Shown here piece by piece: positions 1 to 8,141 of a stretch of 64,000 nucleotides of DNA. The position numbers were made by a program, and so were the translations under genes. The notes under the pieces were generated by a model that was not told the origin of the DNA, did not search any database, and saw only the letters and a program-made list of their open reading frames with translations. Within the stretch, counting starts at the first letter, position 1. Every line of letters begins with the position of its first letter. Location of the stretch: the NCBI RefSeq assembly GCF_019737615.1, contig NZ_JAHKKS010000008.1:154901-218900 (forward strand), written 5' to 3'. The DNA comes from Sphingobium xanthum. Lineage in GTDB: Bacteria > Pseudomonadota > Alphaproteobacteria > Sphingomonadales > Sphingomonadaceae.

Positions 1-1
1 G

Positions 2-820
2 GAAGGCGGCGGCCAGATCGACGAGAGCTTCTCGGTCCTGCGCGCCTATCACGAACTCGGCGTCGGCTATCTGACGCTTACGCACAGCAAGACGATCAGC
101 TGGGCGGACAGCGCCACCGATGCCCCCAGGCATGACGGCCTCACCAAATTCGGCGTCGAGGTCGTGCGCGAGATGAACCGGCTCGGCATGCTGGTGGACC
201 TCAGCCATGTGAGCGAGGCGACGATGCTGGACGCGATCGCCGCCAGCAAGGCGCCGGTCATTTTCTCGCACTCCAGCGCCCGCGCGCCGGCCGATCATCC
301 GCGCAACGTGCCCGATCTGGTGCTGAAGGAAGTCGCGAAGAACGGCGGCGTCGTCATGGTCAATTTCGCGCCGGGCTTCATTTCCGAGCCGTTGCGGCAA
401 TGGAACGCGCAGCAGGCCGCGCAGGCCGCGCTCAACGCCTCGCTCTATCTTGGCCAGCCCGACCGTGCGAAGGCCGCCAACGACGCCTGGCTCCAGGCCA
501 ATCCCCAGCCCAAGGTGACGCTCTCCGTCGTCGCCGATCATGTCGATCACATCGCGAAAGTCGCGGGTCATGACTTTGTCGGCCTCGGCGGCGATTATGA
601 CGGCCTGCCCTTCCTGCCCGAGGGGATGGACGGCGTGGAGGCCTATCCGCCGCTGCTGCTGGAGCTGATGCGGCGCGGCTGGAGCGACGAGAACATCGCC
701 AAGCTCGCAGGCGGCAACATCCTGCGCGTCATGGCGGCGGCCGAGAAGGTCGCGGCGAGCATGGCGAACGATCCGCCCGCGACGGCGACGGTGCAGGCGC
801 TCGACGGTCCGGCGAAATAG
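2..820 (+). CDS. Membrane dipeptidase, peptidase M19 (5' partial)
   Basis: The reading frame is open from the first bases of the window, so the N-terminus lies outside it. The visible part reads as the C-terminal two thirds of a renal-dipeptidase-like zinc enzyme, which cleaves dipeptides and often works in the periplasm. Family landmarks are LGVGYLTLTHS, LVDLSHVS, the metal-binding FSHSSAR segment and GLGGDYDG near the end. The C-terminal tail is rich in alanine and threonine. It ends 29 bases before pyrE on the same strand. The family call is firm; substrate and signal peptide cannot be judged from this fragment. Confidence 0.93.
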   Translation, partial: EGGGQIDESFSVLRAYHELGVGYLTLTHSKTISWADSATDAPRHDGLTKFGVEVVREMNRLGMLVDLSHVSEATMLDAIAASKAPVIFSHSSARAPADHPRNVPDLVLKEVAKNGGVVMVNFAPGFISEPLRQWNAQQAAQAALNASLYLGQPDRAKAANDAWLQANPQPKVTLSVVADHVDHIAKVAGHDFVGLGGDYDGLPFLPEGMDGVEAYPPLLLELMRRGWSDENIAKLAGGNILRVMAAAEKVAASMANDPPATATVQALDGPAK

Positions 821-849
821 GCGCGCGCCCTACGGTAGCGAGTGAAGCC

Positions 850-1377
850 ATGACCGACGCAACGCTCGCCGCCGATCTCGCGGCCATCGCCACCCTGCGC
901 GGCAGCTTCCTGCTGCGCTCCGGCACCATCGCCGACATCTATTTCGACAAATATCGCTTCGAGGGCGATCCAGCGCTGCTCCGCCGCCTTGCCGACGCGA
1001 TGCTCTCGCTCGTGCCGGGCGAGACGCAGGTCCTGGCCGGGCTGGAGCTGGGCGGCGTACCGATCGCGACCGCCATGTCGCTGGCTTCGGGGGTGCCCGC
1101 CGTCTTCGTGCGCAAGCAGGCCAAGGATTATGGCACCTGTCTCGCGGTGGAGGGCGGCGACGTCAGCGGCAAGCGCATGCTGCTCGTCGAGGATGTGATC
1201 TCGACCGGCGGCGCGATCGCCGATGCCGTGCCCTTGGTGCGGGCAGCGGGCGCGCAGATCATCGGCGTCGTCTGCGCCATCTGGCGCGGGGAAGGCGAGC
1301 CACGCATCGCCGGCGTGCCGGAGCTGCCCGTCTATCCCGCCTTCACCCGCGCCGATCTGGAAGGCGCGGCCGCCTGA
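850..1377 (+). CDS. pyrE: Orotate phosphoribosyltransferase
   Basis: Catalyses orotate plus PRPP to orotidine 5'-phosphate in de novo pyrimidine synthesis; a cytosolic type I phosphoribosyltransferase. The 175-residue protein shows YFDKYRFE in the N-terminal substrate region and the PRPP-binding loop LLVEDVISTGGAIADAV around residue 115. An earlier motif, LAGLELGGVPIATAMS, is also typical. The length is slightly below the 190-215 residues common for PyrE, but no domain is missing. No strong Shine-Dalgarno sequence is visible; the ATG at 850 gives the conserved start. Confidence 0.95.
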   Translation: MTDATLAADLAAIATLRGSFLLRSGTIADIYFDKYRFEGDPALLRRLADAMLSLVPGETQVLAGLELGGVPIATAMSLASGVPAVFVRKQAKDYGTCLAVEGGDVSGKRMLLVEDVISTGGAIADAVPLVRAAGAQIIGVVCAIWRGEGEPRIAGVPELPVYPAFTRADLEGAAA

Positions 1378-1383
1378 CCGGCT

Positions 1384-1806
1384 TTAGAACGCGCTATGAT
1401 AGGCCGCATTGCCCGGCAGGCCGAGCTTCGTGACGCCCGCCCGCTTGATGGCAGCCAATATGGCATCGACCAGCGCATAGCGCGCCTCGGCATCGGGCTG
1501 CAGGTCCAGCGCCGGTTCCACCGCCAGGGCCATGCTCTGGCGCAGCAGCACGCGCAGCTGCGCCTCGCTGACCGCCGCGCCGTTCCAGCGGATGACGTCG
1601 CTGCCGTCGATGGTGACGCGGTTGCGCACCGGATCGGGCTGGAGCGTCTTGGGCGGGACCATGGTCGGCAGATCGATCGCAACCTGATGCGTCTGCAGCG
1701 GAATGGTCAGGATCAGCATGACGAGGAGCACGAGCAGCACGTCGATCAGCGGCGTCGTGTTGAGATCGGACATCGGGCGGGGCGCATCGAACGCGGTATT
1801 GGCCAT
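1384..1806 (-). CDS. ExbD/TolR family biopolymer transport protein
   Basis: A 140-residue inner-membrane protein of the ExbD/TolR family, which together with an ExbB/TolQ partner uses the proton gradient to energise TonB or Tol. The short cytoplasmic N-terminus is followed by one membrane helix (about residues 18-38, TTPLIDVLLVLLVMLIL) carrying the proton-conducting aspartate at residue 22; the rest is the periplasmic domain. No exbB or tonB lies beside it in the window, so it is an orphan subunit or a distant part of a split system. It is convergent with pyrE, with 6 bases between the stop codons. Confidence 0.88.
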   Translation of the reverse strand: MANTAFDAPRPMSDLNTTPLIDVLLVLLVMLILTIPLQTHQVAIDLPTMVPPKTLQPDPVRNRVTIDGSDVIRWNGAAVSEAQLRVLLRQSMALAVEPALDLQPDAEARYALVDAILAAIKRAGVTKLGLPGNAAYHSAF

Positions 1807-1920
1807 AGTCGCTCTCCATTTCCATCATGGTATAACATTACATATCGGATAGATATGCGCTCGGCAATGGCTTTCGACGCTTTGCAGGGAACGGCGGAAG
1901 GGGATGGGAAGCGCACTTAG

Positions 1921-1944
1921 CCCTCTCCCGCTTACGGGAGAGGG
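1921..1944. repeat. Palindromic repeat, CCCTCTCCCG hairpin
   Basis: CCCTCTCCCG (1921-1930), CTTA loop, CGGGAGAGGG (1935-1944): a perfect 10-bp stem. A close relative with one mismatch is found at 10108-10129 beside the asmA stop codon, so this is probably a REP-like intergenic repeat rather than a private terminator. Confidence 0.7.
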
Positions 1945-2055
1945 CGATTGGCGATGTTCCCAATCGCTTGCAGCCAGTCGTCCCCGCCATGCCCACGCAC
2001 CCCAAGCCTTCCCTTTCCGGCAGCAGATCGAAGAAGGGCCCATCGGAGAAAGCCG

Positions 2056-2205
2056 CTGTCCTACGCCTTTCGATTCATGTCACGGCACTTGCACCGGGCA
2101 CACGACCCGCCGCTCTTTGACCTCGTTAAAATCCCGGAAGTTAGCGCTCTCCCCTCGCCCCGAAGCCAATTTCACACGCCGACGGTGTGACCTTCGTGTG
2201 ACCTT
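2056..2205 (+). repeat. Conserved intergenic element, copy 1
   Basis: Blocks read on the plus strand: CTGTCCTAC (2056), CATGTCA (2076), CGCTCTTTGAC (2111), CTCGCCCCGA (2154), then the inverted pair TCACAC (2172) and GTGTGA (2185). The same blocks occur on the minus strand at 23859-23713 with offsets 0, 20, 56 and 99 against 0, 20, 55 and 98 here. CGCTCTTTGAC resembles a ribosomal BoxA antitermination sequence. The sequence between the blocks is not conserved. Function unknown: structured RNA, protein-binding site array or mobile repeat are all possible. Confidence 0.55.
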
Positions 2206-2451
2206 AGACGGCACGGCCATGGGCGATAACGACCATCGTTCGAGCGCCCCGAAATAAAATGTCCATCCGCTGGCCCGGTTTCCCCGGAAATCCCGCTAAA
2301 TCTCATGCGCGGCAACGCGCGGATCGCATTTGGAGCATGGCGCCCTGGCGCCGGCGGCCCGGGCATTGCCGGACGGGTTGATCGCGGCGGCAGTCCGGGG
2401 CCGCACCCCGCCGGCTTGGTTGGCCCGGTCGCAGGACCAGGCGGGGGATGG

Positions 2452-3234
2452 TCAGCCGTGAGGGTGGTGTGACAGCGCCTCGATGACATCGTCGAGCCGC
2501 GCCGGGTCGCCGATCGCGACCACATTGCCGTCGCTCGCATCGGTCAGCGGGTCACCCGCCCAGTCGCACATGCGCCCGCCCGCCCCCTCGACGATGGGGA
2601 CCAGCGCGGCGAGATCGTGCAGCTTGAGGCCGGCTTCCACAACGATGTCGATATGGCCGTTCGCGACCAGCGCATAGTTGTAGCAGTCGCCGCCCCAGAT
2701 GGTGTCGCGGCACTGCCCGCCGAGGATGGAAAAATGCTCCGCCGTGTGGCCGGGAAAGAATTGCGGGCCGGTGGTTGCGAGGATCGCCTGATCCAGCGCC
2801 CGGCAGGATCGGGTGCGCACTGCCTTGCCGTTGTAGGTCGTCGGCATGCCCATCGCGCCCGCCCAGCGCTCGCCGCTGATCGGCTGGTCGATGATGCCAA
2901 GGATCGGCCAGCCATCCTGCATCAGTGCGATCAGCGTGCCGAAGATCGGTCGCCCGGCGATGAAGCTGCGCGTGCCGTCGATCGGATCGAGCACCCATTG
3001 CCGGGCCGCTTCGCTGCGCGTCGCGCCATATTCCTCGCCGACGATCCCGTCGCCCGGTCGCTCCTTCTCCAGCAGGTCGCGGATCGCGATCTCGGCGGCG
3101 CGGTCCGCCTCGGTCACCGGCGAGGCGTCGTCCTTGTCCTCGATCTCGTATCGCGCGCGGAAGAACGGGCGGATCGCCGCGCCGGCGGCATCGGCAAGGC
3201 GCTGGGCAAGCGCGAGATCGTCGGTAAGGGCCAT
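2452..3234 (-). CDS. hisN: Histidinol-phosphatase, inositol monophosphatase family
   Basis: A 260-residue magnesium-dependent phosphatase of the inositol monophosphatase fold. Metal-binding motifs are GEEYG near residue 67 and WVLDPIDGTRSFI near residues 80-92; the second metal/substrate segment is GGDCYNYALVANGHIDIVVE around residue 190. The length and the DGTRSFI form resemble the HisN-type histidinol-phosphatase of alphaproteobacteria, which removes phosphate from histidinol phosphate in histidine synthesis. Inositol-1-phosphatase or another sugar phosphatase remains possible because substrate cannot be read from the motifs alone. Confidence 0.85.
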   Translation of the reverse strand: MALTDDLALAQRLADAAGAAIRPFFRARYEIEDKDDASPVTEADRAAEIAIRDLLEKERPGDGIVGEEYGATRSEAARQWVLDPIDGTRSFIAGRPIFGTLIALMQDGWPILGIIDQPISGERWAGAMGMPTTYNGKAVRTRSCRALDQAILATTGPQFFPGHTAEHFSILGGQCRDTIWGGDCYNYALVANGHIDIVVEAGLKLHDLAALVPIVEGAGGRMCDWAGDPLTDASDGNVVAIGDPARLDDVIEALSHHPHG

Positions 3235-3328
3235 GCCGCCCTGCTAGCGCGGGATGGCGGGGGTGGCCAGTGTTTCCCAAATCATCCACCACCCTAAATC
3301 CCGGCCTCGTCAATCCGTCCTCTGGGAC

Positions 3329-3589
3329 ATGCGCCTCATCATGTGGCTCTTCACCATCGCCTTCGCGCTCACGGGCCTCAGCCTGTGGGTCGATGGCGGC
3401 TTCGTGGGCGCCAGGGATGTCGCGCGCGGCCTTGGCTTCCTCGCGCTCATCTCCTGCCCGTTCCTCTGGGCGCGGCCGACCGGTCTCGTGCCGGATGCGC
3501 TCGCCGTCGGCGGCAAGCGGCGTTTCATGCTCGGCCTCGCGCTCATCCTCGCGACGCCCTTGCTCCTCCCCTGGCAACTCTGGCTTTGA
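3329..3589 (+). CDS. Small two-helix membrane protein, unknown function
   Basis: An 86-residue protein starting MRLIMWLFTIAFALTGL. It has hydrophobic stretches at about residues 4-16, 33-46 and 67-84, consistent with two to three membrane helices. No family is recognised. I chose the ATG at 3329 because the upstream part of the frame (from 3254) has no protein-like character; an internal ATG at 3341 is the alternative. It lies 26 bases before mutM on the same strand and may be co-transcribed with it. Confidence 0.55.
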   Translation: MRLIMWLFTIAFALTGLSLWVDGGFVGARDVARGLGFLALISCPFLWARPTGLVPDALAVGGKRRFMLGLALILATPLLLPWQLWL

Positions 3590-3615
3590 GAGCATCGGAC
3601 GCCTAGATAGGCGCG

Positions 3616-4425
3616 ATGCCCGAGCTTCCCGAAGTAGAGACCACCGTCGCCGGTCTGCGCACCGTGCTGGATGGCGCGCGCCTGACCCTCGTCGAGACCC
3701 GCCGCGCCGACATGCGCTTTCCCTTCCCGCCGGACCTGCGCCAGCGTCTTACGGGCGCCACCGTCACCGGCCTTGGCCGCCGCGCCAAATATGGGCTGGT
3801 CGAGACCGATCGCGGCGACACGATGATCTTCCATCTCGGCATGTCCGGCCGATGGCGCATCGATCCGGCCGAGATCGGCAAGCATGATCATCTCCTGGTC
3901 GAGACGGCGGGCCATCGGCTCGCGTTGCACGATCCGCGCCGTTTCGGCTTCGTCCATCTGGTCGAGAGCGCGGCGCTCTCCGGCTACAGGCATTTCGCTG
4001 GGCTCGGCCCGGAGCCGCTCGGCGATGAGCTGACCGTGGACTATCTGGCAAAGGCGCTCGAAAACCGCATTGCGCCAATCAAGGCCATGCTGCTCGATCA
4101 GCGCATCATCGCCGGCCTCGGCAACATCTATGTCTGCGAGGCGCTGAACATCGCCGGCGTCGCGCCGACGCGCGAGGCGGGGCGCATCTCGAAGGCGCGG
4201 CTGGTGAAGCTGGTCGAGGCGATCAGGGAAGTGCTCCGCGCCGCCATCGCCGCGGGCGGCTCTACCCTGCGCGATTATGCCCGGCCGGATGGCGAGCTCG
4301 GCTATTTCGCCAAGGACTGGCGCGTCTACGGGCGCGAGGGAGAGGTCTGCCCGTGCGGCGGGATCGTGCGGCGACGGGTCGATTCCGGCCGCTCGACCTT
4401 CTATTGTCCAAGCTGCCAGAAATAG
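3616..4425 (+). CDS. mutM: Formamidopyrimidine-DNA glycosylase
   Basis: Bifunctional base-excision repair enzyme that removes 8-oxoguanine and FapyG and nicks the abasic site. The N-terminus is MPELPEVETT, in which Pro2 is the Schiff-base nucleophile and Glu3 the catalytic acid. The helix-two-turn-helix region has LLDQRIIAGLGNIYVCE. The C-terminus holds a zinc finger with CPCGG and the final CPSCQK. The 269-residue length is normal. The ATG follows a 26-base gap after the small membrane protein gene. Confidence 0.97.
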   Translation: MPELPEVETTVAGLRTVLDGARLTLVETRRADMRFPFPPDLRQRLTGATVTGLGRRAKYGLVETDRGDTMIFHLGMSGRWRIDPAEIGKHDHLLVETAGHRLALHDPRRFGFVHLVESAALSGYRHFAGLGPEPLGDELTVDYLAKALENRIAPIKAMLLDQRIIAGLGNIYVCEALNIAGVAPTREAGRISKARLVKLVEAIREVLRAAIAAGGSTLRDYARPDGELGYFAKDWRVYGREGEVCPCGGIVRRRVDSGRSTFYCPSCQK

Positions 4426-4453
4426 CCGGCCGGACAAGACAGGAGTGCCGCTT

Positions 4454-5086
4454 ATGTCTCTCTCCCCGATCGCGCGCTGTGCGGCGGGACTGGTGGCGCT
4501 TGTCGGCATTGCCGGTCTCGCCTTCCAGTTCACCGTGTCGCTGGAGAAGAGCGGCACCGCCCCGGATGCGCTCTGGGCGATGCTGCGTTTCTTCACGATC
4601 ATCGGCAACGCACTGACGGCCCTGGTGCTGCTTTCTGCGGCGCTCGGCTTACGGCGGATCGCCACGCCCAGCCGCCTCGGCGGCGTCACGCTCGTCATGG
4701 GGCTGATCGGCGTCATATACACGACCCTGCTGCGCAACATCGAGCATCTGACCGGCAATGCCCAGATCGCCAATTATCTGCTGCATTATGCCGTGCCGCT
4801 GCTGATCGCCTTGTTCTGGCTCGTCTTCGTGCCGAGAGGCGGCCTTACCCGGCTCGATCCGTTGCGCTGGGCGATCCTGCCGCTGCTCTATCTGCCTTAT
4901 GCGATCGCCCGCGCCGATGCGGATGGCAAATATGCCTATCCGTTCATCAATGTCGCTCAGCTCGGCTGGGGGCAGGTCGCGTTCAACGTCGCGGTGATCG
5001 CGCTCGGCTTTCTCATCGTCGGCCTGCTGCTGGTCTGGTTCGACCGGAAAATGGCGCCAACAAACCACACCGTTCGCCCTGAGTAA
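4454..5086 (+). CDS. Pr6Pr-like integral membrane protein
   Basis: A 210-residue protein with about six hydrophobic helices and the pattern of the Pr6Pr (FAR-17a/AIG1-like) membrane family: FFTIIGNALTALVLL near the N-terminus and NYLLHYAVPLLIALFWLVF in the middle. Function is unknown. The ATG at 4454 has AGGAG 9-13 bases upstream (4441-4445). The last codons and the TAA stop lie inside an intergenic repeat that begins at 5071, so the final residues (VRPE) are repeat-encoded. Confidence 0.8.
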   Translation: MSLSPIARCAAGLVALVGIAGLAFQFTVSLEKSGTAPDALWAMLRFFTIIGNALTALVLLSAALGLRRIATPSRLGGVTLVMGLIGVIYTTLLRNIEHLTGNAQIANYLLHYAVPLLIALFWLVFVPRGGLTRLDPLRWAILPLLYLPYAIARADADGKYAYPFINVAQLGWGQVAFNVAVIALGFLIVGLLLVWFDRKMAPTNHTVRPE

Positions 5087-5177
5087 GGGCTGAGCTTGTC
5101 GAAGCCCTGTATCGAAGGGCCGCGCTATCCTTCGATACGCCGCTTCGACTTCGCTCAGCAGCTACTCAGGACGAACG
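5071..5177. repeat. Long imperfect inverted repeat (sphingomonad-type)
   Basis: Left arm 5071-5118 begins CGTTCGCCCTGAGTAAGG and right arm 5129-5177 is its imperfect reverse complement, ending CTACTCAGGACGAACG. The arms share about 36 of 48 positions by eye and are separated by 10 bases. The element sits between two convergent genes (Pr6Pr-like and GNAT) and would form a long hairpin in either transcript. The left arm overlaps the end of the upstream coding sequence. Confidence 0.8.
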
Positions 5178-5185
5178 AAGGAAGG

Positions 5186-5665
5186 TCAAAGCCGCAGCCC
5201 CATGAACACTGTGCCTTCGGGCGTCGGCGAATAATAGGGCGCGATCCGAACGAATCCCATGCGCTCGTAAAGCCCGATCGCCCCGTTCATGCTTTCCAGC
5301 GTATCGAGCCGCATCTCGGTATAACCTCGCTCCCGCGCCGCCTCCACGATCGCCTCGGCCAGCGCCTTGCCCAGACCCGTCCCGCGCGCCTGGGGCTTGA
5401 GGTACAGCCGCTTCATCTCGCAGACGCCCGGTTCGTCCAGTGCCCGCAGCCCCACGCAGCCGATCACTCCGCCGCCCACATCCCGCGCGATCAGCAGCGC
5501 ACCCTGCGGCGGCGCATATTTGCCCGGCAGCCCGGCCAGCTCCGCCTCGAAGTCCTGATAGCCAAGGTCGATCGGCAGCCAGGCCGCATAATCGGCGAAC
5601 AGGGCGGCGACGCTGCGCAGATCGTCGTCGGTCTGTGCAGCCTCGATCCGGTGCTTGGGTTTCAC
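5186..5665 (-). CDS. GNAT family N-acetyltransferase
   Basis: A 159-residue acetyltransferase. The acetyl-CoA binding motif QARGTGLGKAL lies about two thirds into the protein and is followed by MRLDTLESMNGAIGLYERMGF, the usual final helix-strand pair. The frame runs further upstream but that part overlaps the aminopeptidase P coding end, so I place the start at the GTG 4 bases after the pepP stop. This spacing suggests translational coupling with pepP. The substrate is unknown. Confidence 0.88.
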   Translation of the reverse strand: MKPKHRIEAAQTDDDLRSVAALFADYAAWLPIDLGYQDFEAELAGLPGKYAPPQGALLIARDVGGGVIGCVGLRALDEPGVCEMKRLYLKPQARGTGLGKALAEAIVEAARERGYTEMRLDTLESMNGAIGLYERMGFVRIAPYYSPTPEGTVFMGLRL

Positions 5666-5669
5666 CCCG

Positions 5670-7448
5670 TCAGAGCGGCGCGCAGGCCGCTTCCAGCCAG
5701 GCCTTGGCCTCGCCGTCGAGCTGCGGGCCGACGATCTCCAGCGTCCTGGCGTGATAGGCATCGACCCAGTCGCGCTCGGCAGGCGAGAGCAGGCTCGTCT
5801 CGATGAGGTTGCGGTCGATCGGCGCATGGCTCAGCGTCTCGAAGCCGAGAAAGGCCTTGTCCTCACCCTCGCCGCGTTCGACCACCAGCACCAGATTCTC
5901 GATGCGGATGCCATAGGCGCCGGTCTTGTAATAGCCCGGCTCGTTGGAGAGGATCATGCCCGCCTGCAGCGGCTCGTCGCCGCCGCCGAAGGTCGCGATG
6001 CGCTGCGGCCCCTCATGCACCGAGAGGAAGCTGCCGACGCCATGGCCGGTGCCATGCGCATAATCGAGGCCCTCGGCCCAGAGGAACTGGCGCGCGAGAA
6101 TGTCGAGCTGCCCGCCGCGTGTGCCGACCGGGAATTGCGCGCAGGCGAGCGCGATATGGCCCTTCAGCACCAGCGTGAAGCGATGGCGCATCTCGTCGGT
6201 CGGCGTACCCATCGCCATGGTGCGGGTGATGTCGGTCGTACCGTCGCGATATTGCCCGCCCGAATCGACCAGCAGCAGCGTGCCCGTCTCGACCGGGCGG
6301 CAGGTCTCCTCGCTCGCCTTGTAATGCACCACCGCGCCATTCGGGCCGGAGCCCGCGATCGTGTCGAAGCTCAGGTCCACGAGCGCGCCGGTCTCCTCGC
6401 GGAATTTCTGCAGCCGGTCGGCCACACTGATCTCGGTCTGCCCGCCCTTGGGCCCTTCGATCGAGAGCCAGTGCAGGAACCGGGAGAGCGCCGCGCCGTC
6501 GCGGGCCTGCGCGCTCTTGTGGCCGGTGACTTCGGTGGCGTTCTTGATCGCCTTGGGCAGCACGGCCGGGTCGCGCAGCGGCTTGATCGTGGCGCCGGCC
6601 TTGTCCAGCGTCTCGAAGATCGCGGCGACGGCCCGCTCCGGGTCGACCGCGACGGTCTTGCCGGCGAGATCGCTGAGCGCCCCGGTGAACTCCGCCCGGT
6701 CGCGGATGGTGATCGCATTGCCGAGATGCGCGCGCACGCTCGCGTCCACCTTCTCGGGGTCGACGAACAGCTCCGCCTTCCCGTCGGCATGGAGCAGCGC
6801 ATAAGCCAGCGCCACCGGCGTGCGCGAGACGTCCGCGCCGCGGATGTTGAACGTCCAGGCGATCGAATCGAGCGCGGTCAGCACCGTCGCGTCGATCCCC
6901 TCGGCCCTCATCCAGTCGCCCATCTCGTCGCGCTTCTGCGCGCTGGTCTTGCCGGCGTGGCGCTCCTCATGCGGCACCAGCTTGGCCTTGCTCGGCTCCG
7001 GCCGGTCGTCCCACACGGCATCGACCGGATTGCTCTCGACCGGCACGAGAGTCGCGCCCTTCTTGCCGAGCGCGCGCGTCGCTTCCTCGACCCAGCGCTT
7101 GGTGTGCAGCCAGGGATCATAGCCGATGCGCGCGCCGCCCACGGCATGATCGCCCAGCCACGCGGCGACACTGGTCTGCGGCACGCCGACATAGTCCCAA
7201 TGCTTGCCGTCCACCTGATCGCGCACCTGCAGCGTGTAGCGCCCGTCGGTGAAGATCGCCGCTTCCTCCGGCAGCACGACCGCGCTGCCCGCCGATCCCA
7301 GAAACCCGGTCAGCCAGGCGAGGCGCTGCGCATAGGCGCCGACATATTCGGAGAGATGCTCGTCGGTGAGCGGAACGACGAAGCCGTCGAGCGACTGGCG
7401 CTTGAGCTGCGCGCGCAGGGCCTTGAGGCGATCTTCATGAGTGGACAT
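5670..7448 (-). CDS. Xaa-Pro aminopeptidase (aminopeptidase P, M24B)
   Basis: A 592-residue cytosolic metallopeptidase that removes the N-terminal residue before proline. It has the three-domain layout of long aminopeptidase P: two creatinase-like N-terminal domains and a pita-bread catalytic domain in the last 270 residues. The five metal ligands are in LLVDSGGQYRDGTTDITRTM (two Asp), GTGHGVGSFLSVHEGP (His), LSNEPGYY (Glu) and GIRIENL (Glu). A short C-terminal extension follows. It is probably the first gene of a two-gene unit with the GNAT enzyme. Confidence 0.95.
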   Translation of the reverse strand: MSTHEDRLKALRAQLKRQSLDGFVVPLTDEHLSEYVGAYAQRLAWLTGFLGSAGSAVVLPEEAAIFTDGRYTLQVRDQVDGKHWDYVGVPQTSVAAWLGDHAVGGARIGYDPWLHTKRWVEEATRALGKKGATLVPVESNPVDAVWDDRPEPSKAKLVPHEERHAGKTSAQKRDEMGDWMRAEGIDATVLTALDSIAWTFNIRGADVSRTPVALAYALLHADGKAELFVDPEKVDASVRAHLGNAITIRDRAEFTGALSDLAGKTVAVDPERAVAAIFETLDKAGATIKPLRDPAVLPKAIKNATEVTGHKSAQARDGAALSRFLHWLSIEGPKGGQTEISVADRLQKFREETGALVDLSFDTIAGSGPNGAVVHYKASEETCRPVETGTLLLVDSGGQYRDGTTDITRTMAMGTPTDEMRHRFTLVLKGHIALACAQFPVGTRGGQLDILARQFLWAEGLDYAHGTGHGVGSFLSVHEGPQRIATFGGGDEPLQAGMILSNEPGYYKTGAYGIRIENLVLVVERGEGEDKAFLGFETLSHAPIDRNLIETSLLSPAERDWVDAYHARTLEIVGPQLDGEAKAWLEAACAPL

Positions 7449-7604
7449 ACAGGGTTCCTGGTCGGAAGAATGTTTTGGTTATCGCCAACATAAGCCTTTT
7501 GTCGCAGCACGCTAGCGCCGAGAGATTCAGCGCGGCATGATGGGGCGCTAACCTCGCGGTAAGAGAGCAGTTCTTAAGAATAGAAAAAACGAAGGATCGA
7601 TTTC

Positions 7605-8081
7605 GTGGTTGCCGTTTCGCCCCTGCCGCTCACGCACAGCTGGCCGCTTTACGAGGCCACATTGCGCCTTCCCCTCGGCAATCTGGTTGCCGCGCTGGAT
7701 GATGTGCAGCCGCCGCCATTCTATCCCGATCCCTTCGCGCAGATGGGCATCGGCATCTGGCAATGCGACCTCAAGGATAACAGCCTCAATTGGACGGCGC
7801 CGGTCTATGAATTGTTCGGCTTTCCCGAGGGCGAACCGATCGAGCGCCCGCTGGCAGCCTCGCTCTATCTGCCCGATTCGCGCATCGCGATGGAGGAACT
7901 GCGCGCCTATGCGATCCGTCACCGCCGTGGTTTCACGCTGGACGCGCAGATTCGCCGGCCCGATGGCGATGTCCGCTGGATGCGCCTCTCCGCCATTCCC
8001 GTGATCGAGGGTCGTCAGGTCGTCCGCCTGTGCGGCACCAAGCAGGACGTGACGCAAGAGTATGACGGCCCTGGCGCCTGA
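7605..8081 (+). CDS. Single-domain PAS protein
   Basis: A 158-residue soluble protein with one PAS fold at about residues 40-150, seen in GIGIWQCDLKDNSLNWTAPV, the YELFGFP turn and the closing strands IRRPDGDVRWMRLSAIPV and VRLCGTKQDVT. There is no kinase, GGDEF or HTH output domain, so it may act in trans on a partner. The start is GTG at 7605 with GAAGGA 9-14 bases upstream. The ligand cannot be predicted. Confidence 0.8.
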   Translation: MVAVSPLPLTHSWPLYEATLRLPLGNLVAALDDVQPPPFYPDPFAQMGIGIWQCDLKDNSLNWTAPVYELFGFPEGEPIERPLAASLYLPDSRIAMEELRAYAIRHRRGFTLDAQIRRPDGDVRWMRLSAIPVIEGRQVVRLCGTKQDVTQEYDGPGA

Positions 8082-8141
8082 ACGCCGCCCGACACGACTC
8101 GTCCCGAGGAACTCACCGCCGGTCGCTGCGTTTGTCCGGTG

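Larger units (their letters stand above)
1807..2451. other. 645-bp intergenic region without a convincing gene
   Basis: Open frames here (for example 1904-2257 on the plus strand) have no protein-like composition and overlap palindromes, so I do not call a gene. The region holds the exbD promoter side, a 10-bp-stem palindrome at 1921-1944, a conserved intergenic element at 2056-2205 and a short direct repeat at 2185-2205. Nothing is recognised in 2210-2451. Confidence 0.6.

Noticed and set aside
1904..2257. 117-codon plus-strand frame in the exbD-hisN gap
   Set aside because: It reads through a palindromic repeat and the conserved intergenic element and has no protein-like pattern.
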